Shown here in pieces: positions 52,443 through 60,233 of a DNA stretch of 64,000 bases; the stretch's first letter is position 1, and each line of letters starts with the position of its first letter. The stretch spans positions 9,753 through 73,752 of the forward strand of contig CARAIG010000086.1 of NCBI GenBank assembly GCA_948938605.1. The letters run 5' to 3'. The position numbers and the translations under genes are program-made. This DNA is from an uncultured Eubacteriales bacterium. GTDB lineage: Bacteria; Bacillota; Clostridia; Christensenellales; CAG-314. The notes beneath the pieces are model-generated. The model was not told the origin of the DNA. It ran no database searches and saw nothing but the letters and a program-made list of their open reading frames with translations.

Positions 52443-53072
52443 ATGAGCAAATCTAAGCGTATTGCAATTAGCGGAATATGCACTGCCGTATGCGTGGGGT
52501 GTCTGGCGTTGTCGGCGTTTTTTAAATGGGCTATGCTTGTTGCCGCCGTCATTGCTACCGTTGCTTGCGCCTTGCCTACGCTTATTGATGCGCGCAATTG
52601 GTGGTATTCGGTGTTAATACTCATTGCTTCGGGCGCATTGGGGATGTTTTTCGGCACAATGGCAAACGTTATGTACGTTGCGCCGATTGTTGCTTTTTGT
52701 ATGCCTTTCGGTATTGTCAAGGCGTACGGCGAAGCATTTAAGGTTACGGCGTCGTTAGGTGAAACGGAAATTTTGGAAGACCCGTTTGGCGGTGACGACA
52801 AGCAAACGGTGGCGGTAAACGTCGAAAGCAAACTGTGCTTACCGCGCGTTGTAAAATGGGTGCTGTATTACGTTTTGTTGGAAGCGGGGTTGGGCTTGAC
52901 CGTTTTGAGCGTATTCCTGCTTATGCCGGATTTTTTTAATACCTTGGTTGCCAACAAAATTATTTATTGGATTTTAGGCGCGGCGCAGTTGGTAGTAGTG
53001 CCGTACGACTTCCTTATACGCGGTTGCTTTGTCGGTGCCGTAAAAATCTTGCGCAAAGCGCACGTGGTGTAA
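52443..53072 (+). CDS. Multi-pass membrane protein of unknown function
   Basis: 209 residues starting one base after the J-like protein stop. About five helices (9-28, 29-45, 50-72, 74-95, then 140-175 and 180-200 as longer hydrophobic runs), with a soluble acidic loop at about 100-135 (SLGETEILEDPFGGDDKQTVAVNVESK). The first half looks like ECF-type or small transporter membrane domains, but this is weak. It is the last gene of the trpS-DUF5685-J cluster, followed by a terminator at 53089-53139. The coupling suggests it anchors or partners the Cys-tailed protein. Confidence 0.75.
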   Translation: MSKSKRIAISGICTAVCVGCLALSAFFKWAMLVAAVIATVACALPTLIDARNWWYSVLILIASGALGMFFGTMANVMYVAPIVAFCMPFGIVKAYGEAFKVTASLGETEILEDPFGGDDKQTVAVNVESKLCLPRVVKWVLYYVLLEAGLGLTVLSVFLLMPDFFNTLVANKIIYWILGAAQLVVVPYDFLIRGCFVGAVKILRKAHVV

Positions 53073-53088
53073 AAGAATATTTTAATAT

Positions 53089-53139
53089 AAAAAACGCCGA
53101 TTTTCATTTTGGGGTACACCCCATTTGTTCGGCGTTTTT
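53089..53139 (+). terminator. Terminator of trpS cluster
   Basis: AAAAACGCCGA pairs with TCGGCGTTTTT; the long loop holds a second stem GGGGT-AC-ACCCC. It is 17 bases after the last stop. Confidence 0.88.
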
Positions 53140-53305
53140 ATGTTTTTTAACTTTTTCGGCATTAATGCTATTGAACTGTCAATACTATTCGGTTGTGCAA
53201 AATTCCGAATAAGGAAAGCATCTTTTTTACGGTTTTAAAAATATCGTTTGCGCTTGGCTAGAAAGCATTATTTTGTAAATTTGCTTTACTGCATAATTTA
53301 CAATT

Positions 53306-53336
53306 AAAAGCACTAGGCTTTTTACTTAGTGCTTTT
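53306..53336 (-). terminator. Terminator at the end of the tRNA array
   Basis: AAAAGCACTA pairs with TAGTGCTTTT; on the minus strand it directly follows a CGCAACCA tRNA 3' end (53339-53346) and ends in Ts. The stretch 53140-53305 holds nothing else recognisable. Confidence 0.75.
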
Positions 53337-53338
53337 AA

Positions 53339-53540
53339 TGGTTGCGTTCTCTTTTCACAGCGTGCGAAGTGCGCGTGGGGCAGGAGCAACGCGACGAAAT
53401 AGCGATTGCTACGCAGTCAATCGCGTCACATTTGCGACATAGTATGTATTGGTATAAGCGGATTATACTCGCTTTGCTCGTGGCGTTCGCTTCGCTCGAC
53501 TAAGGATCCTTGATGAGCTACCAGACTGCTCTACCCCGCG
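53339..53540 (-). pseudogene. Broken tRNA-fMet copy
   Basis: 53512-53540 is identical over 29 bases to the 5' half of the tRNA-fMet at 53681-53709, up to the anticodon stem. Beyond that the tRNA stops matching. A CGCAACCA 3' end remains at 53339-53346 in front of a terminator, about 165 bases away, with unrelated, hairpin-rich sequence between (GCGATTG/CAATCGC at about 53401-53428). It looks like a tRNA-fMet gene interrupted by or fused to foreign repeats. Confidence 0.65.
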
Positions 53541-53579
53541 ATATAACTATTTAATTTTGATTTCGCATCGGGCTCGGCG
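53512..53579. repeat. 68-bp direct repeat, copy A (copy B at 53681-53748)
   Basis: The two stretches are identical over 68 bases. They contain the tRNA-fMet 5' half plus its upstream region (ATATAACTATTTAATTTTG...). A shorter third match (TACCCCGCGATATAACTATT) is at 53797-53816. Confidence 0.9.
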
Positions 53580-53599
53580 GGCTAAGAATACTGTAAAAG

Positions 53600-53630
53600 A
53601 AAAGTACCAAGTAAAAACTTGATACTTTTA
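53600..53630 (-). terminator. Terminator after tRNA-fMet
   Basis: On the minus strand AAAAGTATCAAGT pairs with ACTTGGTACTTTT around TTT, followed by CTTTT, right behind the CCA end of the tRNA at 53632. Confidence 0.75.
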
Positions 53631-53631
53631 A

Positions 53632-53709
53632 TGGTTGCGGGGGCAGGATTCGAACCATACGACCTTCGGGTTATGAGCCCGATGAGCTACCAGACTGCTC
53701 TACCCCGCG
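53632..53709 (-). tRNA. tRNA-fMet (CAT), with one extra base in the T stem
   Basis: Minus strand begins CGCGGGG and ends CCCCGCA-A-CCA, so the C1-A72 mismatch of an initiator tRNA is present. The anticodon stem CGGG/CCCG has the three G-C pairs required of initiators, with loop CTCATAA. CCA is encoded. The molecule is 78 bases instead of 77: the T-stem 5' strand reads GTATGG where GTAGG would pair with CCTGC, so one base is bulged. It is either a decaying copy, a variant or a sequencing error. Confidence 0.8.
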
Positions 53710-53779
53710 ATATAACTATTTAATTTTGATTTCGCATCGGGCTCGGCGTTCGCTTCGCTCGGCTAAGGAGCCTCGATTT

Positions 53780-53805
53780 CGCCAACCAAACTGCGCTACC
53801 CCGCG
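53780..53805 (-). pseudogene. tRNA 5'-half fragment, fMet/Pro-like mosaic
   Basis: On the minus strand CGCGGGGTAGCGCAGTTTGG has the fMet acceptor half joined to a D arm like that of tRNA-Pro. There is no anticodon or 3' half. Its 5' flank is the same as for the other two copies. Confidence 0.6.
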
Positions 53806-53843
53806 ATATAACTATTAAACTGTACGCTTGCTTTTGATAAGAT

Positions 53844-53870
53844 ATTCCGCCAAAATATATTTGGCGGAAT
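53844..53870 (-). terminator. Perfect hairpin after tRNA-Val, possible terminator
   Basis: ATTCCGCCAAA pairs with TTTGGCGGAAT over a 5-base loop, just downstream of tRNA-Val on the minus strand. The T run after it is poor, so it may be a processing or weak termination site. Confidence 0.5.
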
Positions 53871-53876
53871 TGGTAT

Positions 53877-53952
53877 TGGTGGGGAGTACAGGGCTCGAAC
53901 CTGTGACCCCCTGCTTGTAAGGCAGATGCTCTTCCAACTGAGCTAACTCCCC
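53877..53952 (-). tRNA. tRNA-Val (TAC)
   Basis: 76 bases including encoded CCA. GGGGAGT pairs with ACTCCCC, the D arm is AGCTCAGTTGGAAGAGC, the anticodon loop is CTTACAA and the T loop TTCGAGC. It follows tRNA-Glu by 3 bases, so both are in one transcript. Confidence 0.97.
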
Positions 53953-53955
53953 ATT

Positions 53956-54031
53956 TGGTGACTCCTACGGGACTCGAACCCGTGTTACCGCCGTGAAAGG
54001 GCGATGTCCTAGACCGCTAGACCAAGGAGCC
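53956..54031 (-). tRNA. tRNA-Glu (TTC)
   Basis: 76 bases including CCA. GGCTCCT pairs with AGGAGTC (one G-T), the anticodon loop is CTTTCAC and the T loop TTCGAGT. All arms are intact. It lies between tRNA-Met and tRNA-Val. Confidence 0.97.
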
Positions 54032-54037
54032 GTATTT

Positions 54038-54114
54038 TGGTAGCGGCGGTCGGATTCGAACCAACGACCTGCCGGGTATGAACCGGCCGCTATAACCATC
54101 TAAGCTACGCCGCC
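54038..54114 (-). tRNA. tRNA-Met (CAT), elongator type
   Basis: 77 bases including CCA. GGCGGCG pairs with CGCCGCT (one G-T), anticodon stem GCCGG/CCGGC with loop TTCATAC, T loop TTCGAAT. A fully paired acceptor end and no initiator G-C triplet mark it as elongator; tRNA-Ile(CAT) cannot be excluded without a search. It is the first tRNA of the array. Confidence 0.93.
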
Positions 54115-54172
54115 ACATCGCTTTCCCGACATTCGCAGGCAAATTCGCCTCGACGCTGTCAAAAGCCTAATA

Positions 54173-54201
54173 ATCATATCAAATAAACGGTTGCTTGTCA
54201 A
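54173..54201 (-). promoter_or_regulatory. Promoter of the tRNA array
   Basis: On the minus strand TTGACA (54201-54196), 17 bases, TATGAT (54178-54173), about 65 bases before tRNA-Met. Confidence 0.8.
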
Positions 54202-54336
54202 CAAAATACGCAAACTTTTTCAAAAAGACATTCAACAATTTACTTTTAATGCTTTTAATGTGTCAAATTACAAATCCAATACTGGATAAATATCTTATAA
54301 TATTCTAAATTAATATATAATATATAAAATTGTGTA

Positions 54337-54365
54337 TTGACTATGTCTTTCAACAGTGTTAAAAT
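54337..54365 (+). promoter_or_regulatory. Pullulanase promoter
   Basis: TTGACT (54337-54342), 17 bases, TAAAAT (54360-54365). The leader is about 70 bases and ends with GAGAGG before the ATG. The 135 bases between the two divergent promoters show no operator. Confidence 0.75.
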
Positions 54366-54440
54366 ATATTAGCGCGTAAAGCGAACGGATAAGCATTTAA
54401 TTAAATTATTGAATGCAAAGTTTATATTGAGAGGTCTAAA

Positions 54441-57125
54441 ATGAAAACCAAGAAATTATTGTTATTGATGTTATCGTTGTTTCTTGTCGTGTCATTATGT
54501 TTAACGGTGTTAATCGCATGCGATCCCGAAGACGATGACGAATTTGACACAAGTATTTATGAAGTCGATATGGATATCGGCGAAAATGTAGGCACTTTTG
54601 AAGAATTCAATCTTTCTCGTCCCGAAGGACAGCGACAACTAATAGTATATTGGCGTGAAAAAGCTCACGATTATTCGGATAACGACATTTGGATGTGGTA
54701 CGGTGATGTCGCAGGACGTGCGTATGAACTTCACGAGTGTTCTTACGGTGGCGTGACTGCCGTTAACGTTCCCGCCGATACCGAAGAAGTAGGTTTTATT
54801 GTGCGTGCAGGAGCCACGTCGCATGGCACCGAATGGGGCAGCGCAAGCAAAGTGTATGATGCCGACCGTTTTGTTAAATTGACTGGTGACGTTACTGTAA
54901 TATATTTGACCGGTTCCAATCAGTATCAATTTGTAAGCTCGGACGGAGGAAAAACCATTTCAATAATGACTAAAATAGAAAAAATCACCATAAGTGATTT
55001 AAACGAGATCAGTTACATTGTAGCACCTGCAACTAAATTGTCGCGTAAAAGCGACATTAAAGTAACTTGCAACGGTAAAAACGTGGCATTTTCCGATTTT
55101 ACATCGCGCAAAAAAACCACTGACAGAGGTATAATAAAACTTAAATCAGATATTGACTTGTCGCAAAAGTATTATGTTACGATAGAGGGTTACGGCGAAC
55201 AAGTGGCTCTACCGTTGGAAGTATTTGACAGCAAAAGTTTTGCCGAACGTTACCATTATGACGGTGACGATCTTGGTGCCAATATTAAAGACGGTAATGT
55301 CGAATTTAAATTGTGGGCGCCTACTGCCGACAAAGTTACGTTGAATATATTTAATGAAGGCAACGGCGGCATTGCAACACAAACGGTTGATATGACCTTG
55401 GGCGAAAAGGGCGTGTGGAAACATACGGCGGAATACGGTGTTATTGGTAAATATTATACTTATACGGTATCTACGGCAGAAGGTAATCAAGAAGCTGTCG
55501 ATCCTTATGCAAAATCCGCAGGAGTAAACGGACAGCGCGGTATGATAATCGATCTTGCAACTACCAATCCCGACGGATTTGGCGCAGACAAATATATAAG
55601 CAGCGTAGAAACTTACACCGAAGCGGTTATTTGGGAAACTCACGTTCGCGATTTCAGCAATAATATTGCGTCTTCGCAATACAAGGGCAAATATCTTGCT
55701 TTTACCGAAACGGGGTTGACTAACAGTCACGGTATTCCTGTCGGCGTAGATTATGTCAAAAACTTGGGAATAACGCATATTCACTTGTTGCCTGTATTCG
55801 ATTACAAATCGGTAGACGAAGCGTCAACCGAACCGCAGTTTAACTGGGGATACGATCCTCAAAACTACAATGTTCCCGAAGGTAGTTATTCGACCGATCC
55901 GTATCACGGTGAAGTACGCGTCAAAGAGTACAAACAAATGGTGCAAGCGCTTCACAACCAAGGTTTGGGCGTAATTATGGATATGGTGTATAATCACACG
56001 TATGATTCTAACAGTAACCTTAATAAAGTTGTTCCCAATTACTATTACCGTTACAATGTCGACGGAAGCAATTCCAACGGTTCGGGATGCGGCAACGATA
56101 CGGCAAGCGAACGTTATATGTTCCGTAAATATATGGTAGACAGCGTAAGTTATTGGACTAAGGAATATCATCTTGACGGGTTGCGTTTCGACTTAATGGG
56201 TTTGCACGATATTGAAACGATGCAAGCAATCGAAAAAGCGGTACACGCAATTAACCCTAACGCTATTATCTACGGCGAAGGTTGGACTTTGACAACCGCA
56301 GCAAAGGAAGGTACGGTTCTTGCTACTCAAAGAAATATAAATCAAATAACGGCATCAACAGGTTCGGCTGGTGCGATAGCGGTATTTAACGACGTTATCC
56401 GCGACGGACTTCGCGGTAGCACGTTTACTGCAACCCAAAAAGGTTATATGGCAAATCCGATTGTCGGCAAAAGCGATGTAATGCGTAGCGTTTCTGGTTG
56501 TGAAGATCCCGCTGAATACTGGTATGTAAATAACGGTGCGGTAATAAACTATATCTCTGCGCACGATAACCATACATTGTGGGATAAACTTGCAATTTCT
56601 GCAAGTACAAATACGGTTTCCGAACGTCTAAATATGAATCGTATAGGTGCTACAATCGTTATGATAAGTAAAGGTACTCCCTTTATGCAATCGGGCGAAG
56701 AAATGCTCCGTTCTAAAAAGATTTCCGCTAATAAATACGACGAAAACAGTTACAAATCCAGCGATGCTATCAATAATATCAAATGGGAGTCGTTAAAGGA
56801 AGGCAGTAACGAATATAATATGATGCTATATTATAAGGGACTGATTGAAATGCGTCGTAGCAGTAAAGTACTTATGGCTAACAGCGGTGTTGCAATAACC
56901 ACTGTTGCCGATAAAACAAGATTTGTAGCTACATTTGACGGCGGAGCCGACGGTAAAGTAATTGTTGTAGTAAACAATGCTACTTCCGATTATGCTTACA
57001 CGTTGCCCGCAGGTAACTGGTCGCTTGTATGCAACGGAACGCAAGCAGGCTCGCAGGAAATAGAACAAGCTTCTGGACAAGTAAACGTTAAGGCAAGTTC
57101 CGTTTATGTGTATTTTTCTAAGTAG
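54441..57125 (+). CDS. pulA: Type I pullulanase, lipoprotein
   Basis: 894 residues. Lipobox LIA-Cys27 anchors it outside the cell. Residues about 62-160 (RQLIVYWREKAHDYSDNDIWMWYG) match the pullulanase-associated (PUD/CBM41) carbohydrate-binding domain; a CBM48-like domain follows (VEFKLWAPTADKVTLNIF); then a GH13 barrel with FNWGYDPQNYNVPEGSYSTDP, the nucleophile Asp584 in DGLRFDLMG, acid Glu613 in IYGEGWT, and Asp709 in ISAHDNHTLWD. It cleaves alpha-1,6 branches of pullulan, starch or glycogen at the cell surface. AGAGG precedes the ATG. A single-gene unit between its promoter and a strong terminator. Confidence 0.96.
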   Translation: MKTKKLLLLMLSLFLVVSLCLTVLIACDPEDDDEFDTSIYEVDMDIGENVGTFEEFNLSRPEGQRQLIVYWREKAHDYSDNDIWMWYGDVAGRAYELHECSYGGVTAVNVPADTEEVGFIVRAGATSHGTEWGSASKVYDADRFVKLTGDVTVIYLTGSNQYQFVSSDGGKTISIMTKIEKITISDLNEISYIVAPATKLSRKSDIKVTCNGKNVAFSDFTSRKKTTDRGIIKLKSDIDLSQKYYVTIEGYGEQVALPLEVFDSKSFAERYHYDGDDLGANIKDGNVEFKLWAPTADKVTLNIFNEGNGGIATQTVDMTLGEKGVWKHTAEYGVIGKYYTYTVSTAEGNQEAVDPYAKSAGVNGQRGMIIDLATTNPDGFGADKYISSVETYTEAVIWETHVRDFSNNIASSQYKGKYLAFTETGLTNSHGIPVGVDYVKNLGITHIHLLPVFDYKSVDEASTEPQFNWGYDPQNYNVPEGSYSTDPYHGEVRVKEYKQMVQALHNQGLGVIMDMVYNHTYDSNSNLNKVVPNYYYRYNVDGSNSNGSGCGNDTASERYMFRKYMVDSVSYWTKEYHLDGLRFDLMGLHDIETMQAIEKAVHAINPNAIIYGEGWTLTTAAKEGTVLATQRNINQITASTGSAGAIAVFNDVIRDGLRGSTFTATQKGYMANPIVGKSDVMRSVSGCEDPAEYWYVNNGAVINYISAHDNHTLWDKLAISASTNTVSERLNMNRIGATIVMISKGTPFMQSGEEMLRSKKISANKYDENSYKSSDAINNIKWESLKEGSNEYNMMLYYKGLIEMRRSSKVLMANSGVAITTVADKTRFVATFDGGADGKVIVVVNNATSDYAYTLPAGNWSLVCNGTQAGSQEIEQASGQVNVKASSVYVYFSK

Positions 57126-57306
57126 TAACATTGAATGTGCACATAATATAAATTTAGCATATACCGTTAGCAAAAATTTTGTATGATAAAATTTCGTTTT
57201 ACTATTGACATTTTTTGAGATAATGGTATACTGCACAAGGTGTTTAAAAGTACATCAAATCTTTTGACAAATAATAGTCAAAAGTATCCCTCTCTTCTTC
57301 ATAACG

Positions 57307-57338
57307 GAAAAGGACGAGTTTGCCGACTCGTCCTTTTC
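57307..57338 (+). terminator. Terminator downstream of pullulanase
   Basis: GAAAAGGACGAGT pairs perfectly with ACTCGTCCTTTTC over a 6-base loop, then TTTTTTTG. Before it, CTTTTGAC-8-GTCAAAAG (57261-57284) is a second perfect hairpin. Confidence 0.9.
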
Positions 57339-57643
57339 TTTTTTTGTTTGAAAGTATTTTTACTTTTTATTATTTTGCGCAGTATTGCTTTGTAAAAACT
57401 GACGTTCGCAAATACAAAATAGCGGTCGGCTGTTTTTTAATGGTAAAAGCATTTGTTTTTAGCGGTTTTACAGCTGTTATAATTCAGTAAAGGCGTGGTG
57501 TGTAATTATTGCTGCAACAATAAATTTGCGGTGCTTTTGTCGGGTTTTGTTTGATGAACATTGTTCGTTATAAATAATATATTATGCCCGCATTGTTTCT
57601 ATATTTTTTTTATTGGTATGTCAGACCAAACATTATGCTAGAC
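57339..57643. other. Intergenic DNA before nrdD, nothing recognised
   Basis: About 300 bases of AT-rich sequence without a gene, tRNA or strong hairpin on either strand. Confidence 0.5.
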
Positions 57644-57729
57644 ATACTATATATTGTGGTAAAAATAAAAAAATAACACAATATATTGTGTTTTAAGCCT
57701 TGACAACGGGTATCTGTTTATTATACAAT
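57644..57729 (+). promoter_or_regulatory. NrdR boxes and nrdD promoter
   Basis: ATACTATATATTGTGG (57644-57659) and the perfect palindrome ACACAATATATTGTGT (57676-57691) both match the NrdR box, and their starts are 32 bases apart, the spacing known for cooperative NrdR pairs. The promoter follows: TTGACA (57700-57705), 18 bases, TACAAT (57724-57729). NrdR represses ribonucleotide reductase genes when dATP is high. Confidence 0.88.
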
Positions 57730-57856
57730 AGTGGGGCACAACAACAGCGGATCGAACAATTAGCACAATGCGTCAAAAGCGTATAATGTACTCTTACAAT
57801 GCTTGTGCGGCGTTAGGTTCGTTGTATCTAATTAATAATGTTTATGGAGGCACACT

Positions 57857-60220
57857 ATGTATCAAGTACGGAAGAGAAACGGTCAAATCATCGAATTTAA
57901 TCTTTCCAAAATCACCAAGGCTATTACAGCTGCGTTCGAAGCGCAAAACAAACCTTATAATAACGACGTAATCGATTTGTTGGCGTTAAAAGTTACAAGC
58001 GACTTTATGGATAAGGTCAGTGATGGAATTGTTTCTGTCGAGGACATTCAAGACAGCGTTGAAACCGTACTCATTCAAGCAGGATACGTAGAAGTTGCCA
58101 AAGCGTACATTTTGTACCGCAAAAAGCACGAAAACGTCCGCAACGTCGGCGAAACTATTTTGGACTATAAATCGGTTGTCGACAATTACTTAAAAATTGC
58201 CGACTGGCGCGTAAAGGAAAACAGTACGGTTACGTATTCGGTAGGCGGACTTATCTTATCCAACAGCGGCGCCATTACCGCTAACTACTGGCTTAGCGAA
58301 ATTTACGACGAGGAAATTGCCGAAGCGCACAGGACGGCGGCAATCCACTTGCATGACCTTAGTATGCTTACGGGCTACTGTGCAGGCTGGTCGTTGAAGC
58401 AATTAATCGAAGAAGGCTTGGGCGGTGTTCCCGGCAAAATTACGTCGGCTCCCGCTAAACACCTTGCAACCCTTTGCAACCAAATGGTTAACTTCCTTGG
58501 TATTATGCAAAACGAATGGGCAGGCGCGCAAGCGTTCAGTTCCTTCGATACTTACCTTGCCCCCTTTGTCAAAGCGGACAATATGAGTTACGACCAAGTT
58601 AAAAAGTGCATCGAATCCTTTATTTACGGAGTCAACACTCCTTCCCGTTGGGGTACTCAAGCGCCGTTTTCCAACATTACGTTGGACTGGACGGTTCCTA
58701 ACGACCTTGCAAATCTTCACTGCATTATAGGCGGTAAGGAAGCGGACTTCTGTTATAAGGATTGTAAAAAGGAAATGGATATGGTTAACCGCGCTTTCAT
58801 CGAAACGATGATTGAAGGCGACTACAACGGACGCGGTTTCCAATACCCCATTCCTACATATTCTATAACTCGCGATTTTGACTGGTCCGAAACGGAAAAC
58901 AACAAATTGCTTTTCGAAATGACGGCAAAATACGGAACCCCGTATTTTTCCAACTACATCAACAGCGATATGCAGCCCAGCGACGTACGCAGTATGTGTT
59001 GCCGTCTGCGTTTGGACTTGCGCGAATTGCGTAAAAAGAGCGGCGGATTCTTCGGAAGCGGCGAAAGTACCGGTTCGGTAGGCGTTGTTACAATCAATAT
59101 GCCCCGTATTGCGTATTTGTCCAAAAACGAACAGGAGTTCTATACCCGTTTGGACAAAATGATGGACATCTCGGCGCGTTCGCTTAAAATTAAACGTAAA
59201 ACAATAACCAAGCTTATGGAAGCGGGACTTTATCCCTACACTAAACGTTATTTGGGCAGTTTCGACAATCACTTTTCCACCATTGGTTTGGTCGGTATGA
59301 ACGAAGCGTGCTTAAACGCAAGTTGGTTGGCGTGCGATATGACGGATGCGCGCGCACAAAAGTTTACAAAAGACGTATTGAACCATATGCGCGAAAGACT
59401 GTCCGACTACCAAGAACAATACGGCGATTTGTACAACTTGGAAGCAACCCCTGCCGAAAGTACAGCATACCGTCTTGCTAAGCACGACCAAAAGTTGTAT
59501 CCCGATATGATTTTTGCAAGCAAAAAGGGCGAAACGCCTTACTATACCAACAGTTCGCACTTGCCCGTAAGCTTTACAAGCGACATATTCGACGCGTTGG
59601 ATATCCAGGACGAACTTCAAACTTTGTATACCAGCGGAACGGTATTCCACGCATTTTTGGGCGAACGTTTGCCTAACTGGAAGTCGGCAATGAAACTTGT
59701 GCGTACCATTGCGGAAAATTACAGACTTCCTTATTATACGATGTCGCCGACATATTCGGTTTGCAAAGACCACGGGTATATCAAAGGCGAAGTTTACGAA
59801 TGTCCTAAGTGTCACCAAAAGACTGAGGTTTACAGCCGTATTACCGGTTACTACCGTCCCGTACAAAACTGGAACGACGGTAAAATGCAGGAATGGAACG
59901 AACGTAAGGAATACAAACCTTCGGGCAGCGTACTTAAAAAGTGTCTTATGACGCAGGAAGTTGAAGAACAAAAAGCAGAAATGTGTGTAGTGCGTCCTAT
60001 GCTGTTCGTTCAGGACAACTGCCCCAACTGTAAAATGGCCGAACTTATGCTTAACAAGGAACACGTTGATTTCGAAGTAGTAAACGCTATGGCAAATGCC
60101 GAATTGTCTAAAACGTTTGACGTTAAATTGACGCCTACGTTAATCGTTGCCGACGGCGACAGTTACGCTGTATACGAAAACGCGTCTAATGTACGCAAAT
60201 ATATCGAAACCATTAAATAA
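57857..60220 (+). CDS. nrdD: Anaerobic (class III) ribonucleotide reductase with C-terminal redoxin domain
   Basis: 787 residues. It reduces ribonucleotides to deoxyribonucleotides by glycyl radical chemistry. Residues 1-95 are an ATP-cone (YQVRKRNGQIIEFNLSKITKAI). The barrel holds the active-site region, and near the end a Cys-rich zinc site (VCKDHG, ECPKCH) precedes YSRITGYYRPVQNWN with the radical Gly664. After a linker, residues about 710-787 add a thioredoxin/glutaredoxin-like domain with C722-P-N-C725 and the cis-Pro segment KLTPTLIV. TTATGGAGGC precedes the ATG. trxB follows by 13 bases. No nrdG (activating enzyme) gene lies nearby, which is unusual. Confidence 0.96.
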   Translation: MYQVRKRNGQIIEFNLSKITKAITAAFEAQNKPYNNDVIDLLALKVTSDFMDKVSDGIVSVEDIQDSVETVLIQAGYVEVAKAYILYRKKHENVRNVGETILDYKSVVDNYLKIADWRVKENSTVTYSVGGLILSNSGAITANYWLSEIYDEEIAEAHRTAAIHLHDLSMLTGYCAGWSLKQLIEEGLGGVPGKITSAPAKHLATLCNQMVNFLGIMQNEWAGAQAFSSFDTYLAPFVKADNMSYDQVKKCIESFIYGVNTPSRWGTQAPFSNITLDWTVPNDLANLHCIIGGKEADFCYKDCKKEMDMVNRAFIETMIEGDYNGRGFQYPIPTYSITRDFDWSETENNKLLFEMTAKYGTPYFSNYINSDMQPSDVRSMCCRLRLDLRELRKKSGGFFGSGESTGSVGVVTINMPRIAYLSKNEQEFYTRLDKMMDISARSLKIKRKTITKLMEAGLYPYTKRYLGSFDNHFSTIGLVGMNEACLNASWLACDMTDARAQKFTKDVLNHMRERLSDYQEQYGDLYNLEATPAESTAYRLAKHDQKLYPDMIFASKKGETPYYTNSSHLPVSFTSDIFDALDIQDELQTLYTSGTVFHAFLGERLPNWKSAMKLVRTIAENYRLPYYTMSPTYSVCKDHGYIKGEVYECPKCHQKTEVYSRITGYYRPVQNWNDGKMQEWNERKEYKPSGSVLKKCLMTQEVEEQKAEMCVVRPMLFVQDNCPNCKMAELMLNKEHVDFEVVNAMANAELSKTFDVKLTPTLIVADGDSYAVYENASNVRKYIETIK

Positions 60221-60233
60221 TAAAAGAGGAAGT

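Noticed and set aside
53306..53870. CRISPR array suspected from repeated units among the tRNAs
   Set aside because: The repeats are tRNA-fMet 5' halves and flanks, only two or three copies with unequal spacing, and there are no cas genes.
57768..57971. 67-codon frame overlapping the start of nrdD
   Set aside because: No ribosome binding site, overlaps nrdD in another frame, and the nrdD start is strongly supported by GGAGG; a leader peptide cannot be argued.
58403..59272. 289-codon minus-strand frame inside nrdD
   Set aside because: Antisense shadow of nrdD without start signals or family motifs.
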